Origin: Spirochaetales bacterium
GTDB taxonomy: Bacteria; Spirochaetota; Spirochaetia; DAHUYW01
NCBI GenBank assembly: GCA_027306915.1
Contig: DAHUYW010000070.1
Span: 1 to 7,283, forward strand
Direction of reading: 5' to 3'
Length of the DNA stretch: 7,283 nt
Shown: positions 4,920 through 7,283 of the stretch, in pieces
How positions within the stretch are numbered: the first letter of the stretch is position 1
Layout of the letters: every line of letters starts with the position of its first letter
The notes under the pieces: model-generated
Told to the model about the DNA's origin: nothing
Seen by the model: only the letters and a program-made list of their open reading frames with translations
The model's database searches: none
Made by a program: the position numbers and the translations under genes

Positions 4920-7166
4920 ATGGCACAAGAGTACATCGAAATCAAAGGCGCACGCGAAAACAACCTGAAAGATGTGTCCCTCAAGATTCCCAAAAGGAAG
5001 ATCACCGTCTTTACCGGCGTGTCCGGGTCCGGCAAGTCCTCCCTGGTCTTCGACACCATCGCGATGGAGGCGCAGCGCCTCCTCGCCGAGAACTTCAGCA
5101 CCTTCCTTCGCGGTTTCATGCCCAAGTATCCCCAGCCCGCAGCCGACTCACTGGCCAATCTGAACATGGCAGTCGTGATCGATCAAAAGCGTTTGGGGGG
5201 CGGATCCCATTCGACAGTCGGGACGGTAACGGATATTTCGTCGATCTTGCGGCTCTTGTTCTCGCGGGCAGGTAGGCCCTCCATCGGCGGCGCGCACCGG
5301 TTTTCTTTCAACGATCCCAAAGGGATGTGCCCCGAGTGCAACGGATTGGGACGAAAGATGGGCTTCAACATGGACCTCGTTCTTGATGAGTCGAAGTCCC
5401 TCAACGAAGGGGCCGTCTTGTATCCCGGGTACGCACCGGGCAATTGGGAATGGAACATTCTGAACGAGTCGAGTCTCTTCGACATGGACAAGAAGATTGC
5501 CGATTACACGAAGAAGGAAAAGGAGCTCTTGTTGTACGGCAAAGCGCAGAAGGTTTCGCTCAAGTTCGGCGGCAAGACGGTGAACCTCACCTACGAAGGC
5601 GCGATCGAGAAGTTGACCAACAAGTACATCAAGAAGGATTTGAAGACCTATTCCGCGAGAACGCAAAAAACCGTCGAGCCCTATCTTTCGATGGGGTCCT
5701 GCCCCTTGTGCAAGGGCGCCCGCTTGAGCCCCGAGGCACTCGGCGTGAAGGTCGGCGGGCACAACATCGCCGAGCTTCAGGACATGGAAGTCGACGAATT
5801 GGTGGAAGTAGTCCGCGGTCTTTCGGCTCCGGAAGCCGATCCAATTCTCGAAGCCTTGGAAAACCGCCTGACCCACCTGTGCGATATTGGATTGGAGTAT
5901 CTAAGCCTCAACCGCGAAACCGACACCCTCTCGGGTGGAGAGTCGGCTCGCGTCAAAATGGTAAGGCATCTGACATCCAGCCTGGTCGACGTGATGTACA
6001 TTTTCGACGAGCCGAGCGTGGGGCTGCATCCCCGAGACGTGCACCGGCTGAACGAGCTTTTGCGGAAATTGCGCGACAAGGGCAACACGGTCCTGGTCGT
6101 CGAGCACGATCCCGAGGTGATCAAGATAGCCGACTACGTGGTGGACTTGGGCCCCCTCGCCGGACGCAAGGGAGGGGAGGTGGTGTTCCAGGGATCCTTC
6201 GATGCCCTGCTCAAGGCCCCCACGCTCACGGGGCGCCACATGAAAAAGGCCATGCCGATCAAGGCCGAGTTTCGTAAGGCAAAGGGCTCAATTCCCATCC
6301 GCAAGGCAAAGGTCAACAATCTGAAAAACGTGAGCGTCGATATACCTGCGGGAGTCTTCACCGTTGTGACGGGAGTCGCGGGATCAGGGAAAAGCTCCCT
6401 CGTGCACCAGTCTTTCGTGCCGCAGCATCCCGGCGCAATAGTCATCGATCAGTCGGCCGTCGGCGCCAATTCGCGGTCCAACCCCGCGACCTACACCGGC
6501 ATCATGGACAGCGTACGCAAGGCCTTCGCGAGCGCCAACAAGGTCGCGCCCGCTTTGTTCAGCTTCAACTCGAAGGGCGCGTGCGATAACTGTCAAGGAT
6601 TGGGCGTGGTCTACACGGACCTCGCCTACCTCGACGAGGTCAAGCTGCCCTGCGAGGTCTGCGGGGGCAAGCGGTTCAAAGACGAGGTGTTGGGGTACAA
6701 GCTCGACGGCAAGTCCATATCCGATGTGTTGGAAATGACCGTGGCTCAAGGCTTAGAGTACTTCACGCTCAAAGAGGTGCTCGCCGTCCTCGAAGCCATG
6801 CGTGACGTGGGCTTGGACTATTTGAGCTTGGGACAGCCGCTTGCCACTTTGTCGGGCGGAGAATGCCAGAGGATCAAGCTTGCCGGAGAGCTTCACAAGA
6901 AGGGCAGCCTCTACATCATGGACGAGCCCACGACGGGACTTCACATGTCCGACATCGCCCATCTTTTGCAGATCATCAATCGCATCGTCGACGAGGGAAA
7001 CACGATGATCGTCATCGAGCACAACCTCGACGTCATCCGCAACGCCGACTGGGTTGTCGACATGGGTCCGGAGGGTGGTTACAAAGGGGGGACGGTGTTG
7101 TTCCAAGGCACGCCTCGCGATCTTTTGACCGCCGGAAATTCCCTCACGGCTCGGTATCTGTCGTGA
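4920..7166 (+). CDS. UvrA-like ABC ATPase lacking the UvrB-binding domain (UvrA2/DrrC type)
   Basis: This 748-residue protein has two ABC ATPase modules in UvrA order. Module 1 has Walker A GVSGSGKSS (33-41), IDQK (87-90) with STVGTVTDI, signature LSGGE (337-341), Walker B MYIFDEP (359-365) and H396. Module 2 has Walker A GVAGSGKSS (485-493), signature LSGGE (644-648), Walker B LYIMDEP (664-670) and H701. The second zinc module is complete (C555, C558, C578, C581). E. coli UvrA is about 940 residues. Here the sequence passes from LLFSRAGRPSIGG (112-124) straight to HRFSFNDPKGMCPEC, so the UvrB-binding domain and the first cysteine pair of zinc finger 1 are absent; only C137 and C140 remain. 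Such short paralogues include UvrA2 and the daunorubicin-resistance protein DrrC. They probably bind damaged or drug-loaded DNA without recruiting UvrB. GAGG at 4911-4914 precedes the start. All catalytic motifs are intact, so the gene looks functional. It stands alone, with direct repeats on both sides. Confidence 0.93.
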   Translation: MAQEYIEIKGARENNLKDVSLKIPKRKITVFTGVSGSGKSSLVFDTIAMEAQRLLAENFSTFLRGFMPKYPQPAADSLANLNMAVVIDQKRLGGGSHSTVGTVTDISSILRLLFSRAGRPSIGGAHRFSFNDPKGMCPECNGLGRKMGFNMDLVLDESKSLNEGAVLYPGYAPGNWEWNILNESSLFDMDKKIADYTKKEKELLLYGKAQKVSLKFGGKTVNLTYEGAIEKLTNKYIKKDLKTYSARTQKTVEPYLSMGSCPLCKGARLSPEALGVKVGGHNIAELQDMEVDELVEVVRGLSAPEADPILEALENRLTHLCDIGLEYLSLNRETDTLSGGESARVKMVRHLTSSLVDVMYIFDEPSVGLHPRDVHRLNELLRKLRDKGNTVLVVEHDPEVIKIADYVVDLGPLAGRKGGEVVFQGSFDALLKAPTLTGRHMKKAMPIKAEFRKAKGSIPIRKAKVNNLKNVSVDIPAGVFTVVTGVAGSGKSSLVHQSFVPQHPGAIVIDQSAVGANSRSNPATYTGIMDSVRKAFASANKVAPALFSFNSKGACDNCQGLGVVYTDLAYLDEVKLPCEVCGGKRFKDEVLGYKLDGKSISDVLEMTVAQGLEYFTLKEVLAVLEAMRDVGLDYLSLGQPLATLSGGECQRIKLAGELHKKGSLYIMDEPTTGLHMSDIAHLLQIINRIVDEGNTMIVIEHNLDVIRNADWVVDMGPEGGYKGGTVLFQGTPRDLLTAGNSLTARYLS

Positions 7167-7171
7167 TCGAT

Positions 7172-7260
7172 GGGATTACCATGTGCCGAAATCGAGAAAA
7201 GGACCGTCCGACCAGATTTCCCAGCCGCCGGAGCTTAGAGCACGCCGACCGGCCGGGATC
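7172..7260 (+). repeat. Direct repeat unit, right copy (downstream of the uvrA-like gene)
   Basis: This is the partner of the unit at 4704-4791, in the same orientation, about 2.47 kb away. It starts 5 bp after the uvrA-like stop codon. Shared blocks include CGTCCGACCA (7205-7214), GGAG (7230-7233), GCCGAC (7244-7249) and GATC (7257-7260), at constant spacing apart from one 1-nt indel. The two units have diverged by roughly a third, so the duplication is old or the copies came in separately. The remaining bases to 7283 show no feature that I recognise. Confidence 0.65.
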
Positions 7261-7283
7261 ATTTTCCCTCCCATGCTTCGACC

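Noticed and set aside
5444..6277. Long + strand ORF overlapping the uvrA-like gene in another frame
   Set aside because: The uvrA-like frame carries all conserved motifs across this region, and the overlapping frame is Arg/Gly-rich low-complexity translation.
7172..7283. Interpreting the 90-bp repeats as coding remnants of a transposase or of a recombinase-partner gene
   Set aside because: Short peptide resemblances appear in one frame (for example KSRK..SDQ), but a 1-nt indel between the copies breaks the frame and I recognise no family.
1..7283. CRISPR array, integron attC series, rRNA or tRNA genes
   Set aside because: No regularly spaced short repeats, no attC-type inverted core sites and no structural RNA signatures were found on either strand.

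Overview
The window is a patchwork of intact bacterial accessory genes separated by decayed gene remnants. Base composition is moderately GC-rich but uneven: the stretch around 1630-1705 is AT-rich, the marR-type gene is mid-GC, and the BNR-repeat gene is clearly GC-richer. Shine-Dalgarno sites are clear (AAGGAG, GGAGGG, GGGGAG, AGGAGGT) and genes are closely packed on the + strand, so the source is a bacterium. The protein families present (SnoaL-type sigma factor tail, DUF1801, VOC, MarR, NmrA, UvrA-like) are common in soil and environmental bacteria. I cannot assign a phylum from the sequence alone.

Layout. (1) 2-307: the C-terminal end of a SnoaL-domain (ECF41/SigJ-like) sigma factor, entering from the left edge. 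(2) 320-724: a DUF1801 protein interrupted by one in-frame amber codon at a conserved Trp position. (3) 803-1195: an intact VOC/glyoxalase-fold protein. (4) 1196-1727: no intact gene; it holds a minus-strand fragment of a serine recombinase (1321-1437) and then an AT-rich promoter/operator region with two inverted repeats. (5) 1728-2270 and 2267-3094: a MarR regulator translationally coupled (ATGA overlap) to an NmrA/HSCARG-like NAD(P)-binding protein. (6) 3178-4398: a six-Asp-box BNR/sialidase-like propeller protein, probably in the same transcription unit. (7) 4399-4919: no intact gene; it holds a second serine-recombinase remnant on the minus strand (4563-4707), a 90-bp repeat unit and a candidate promoter. 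(8) 4920-7166: a short UvrA-like ABC ATPase that lacks the UvrB-binding domain. (9) 7167-7283: a second, diverged copy of the 90-bp repeat, starting 5 bp after the uvrA-like stop.

How it fits together. The intact genes read as a stress and xenobiotic-response collection: a MarR switch controlling an NAD(P)H-sensor-like protein, a VOC protein and a UvrA2/DrrC-type DNA-protection ATPase. The two recombinase fragments have the same orientation, cover the same part of the protein and bracket the marR-nmrA-BNR block. The uvrA-like gene is separately bracketed by direct repeats. I infer a region built by repeated insertion and later decay of mobile elements. I did not find a CRISPR array, tRNA, rRNA or a clearly new multi-gene system. 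The strongest unexplained structure is the direct-repeat pair around the uvrA-like gene.
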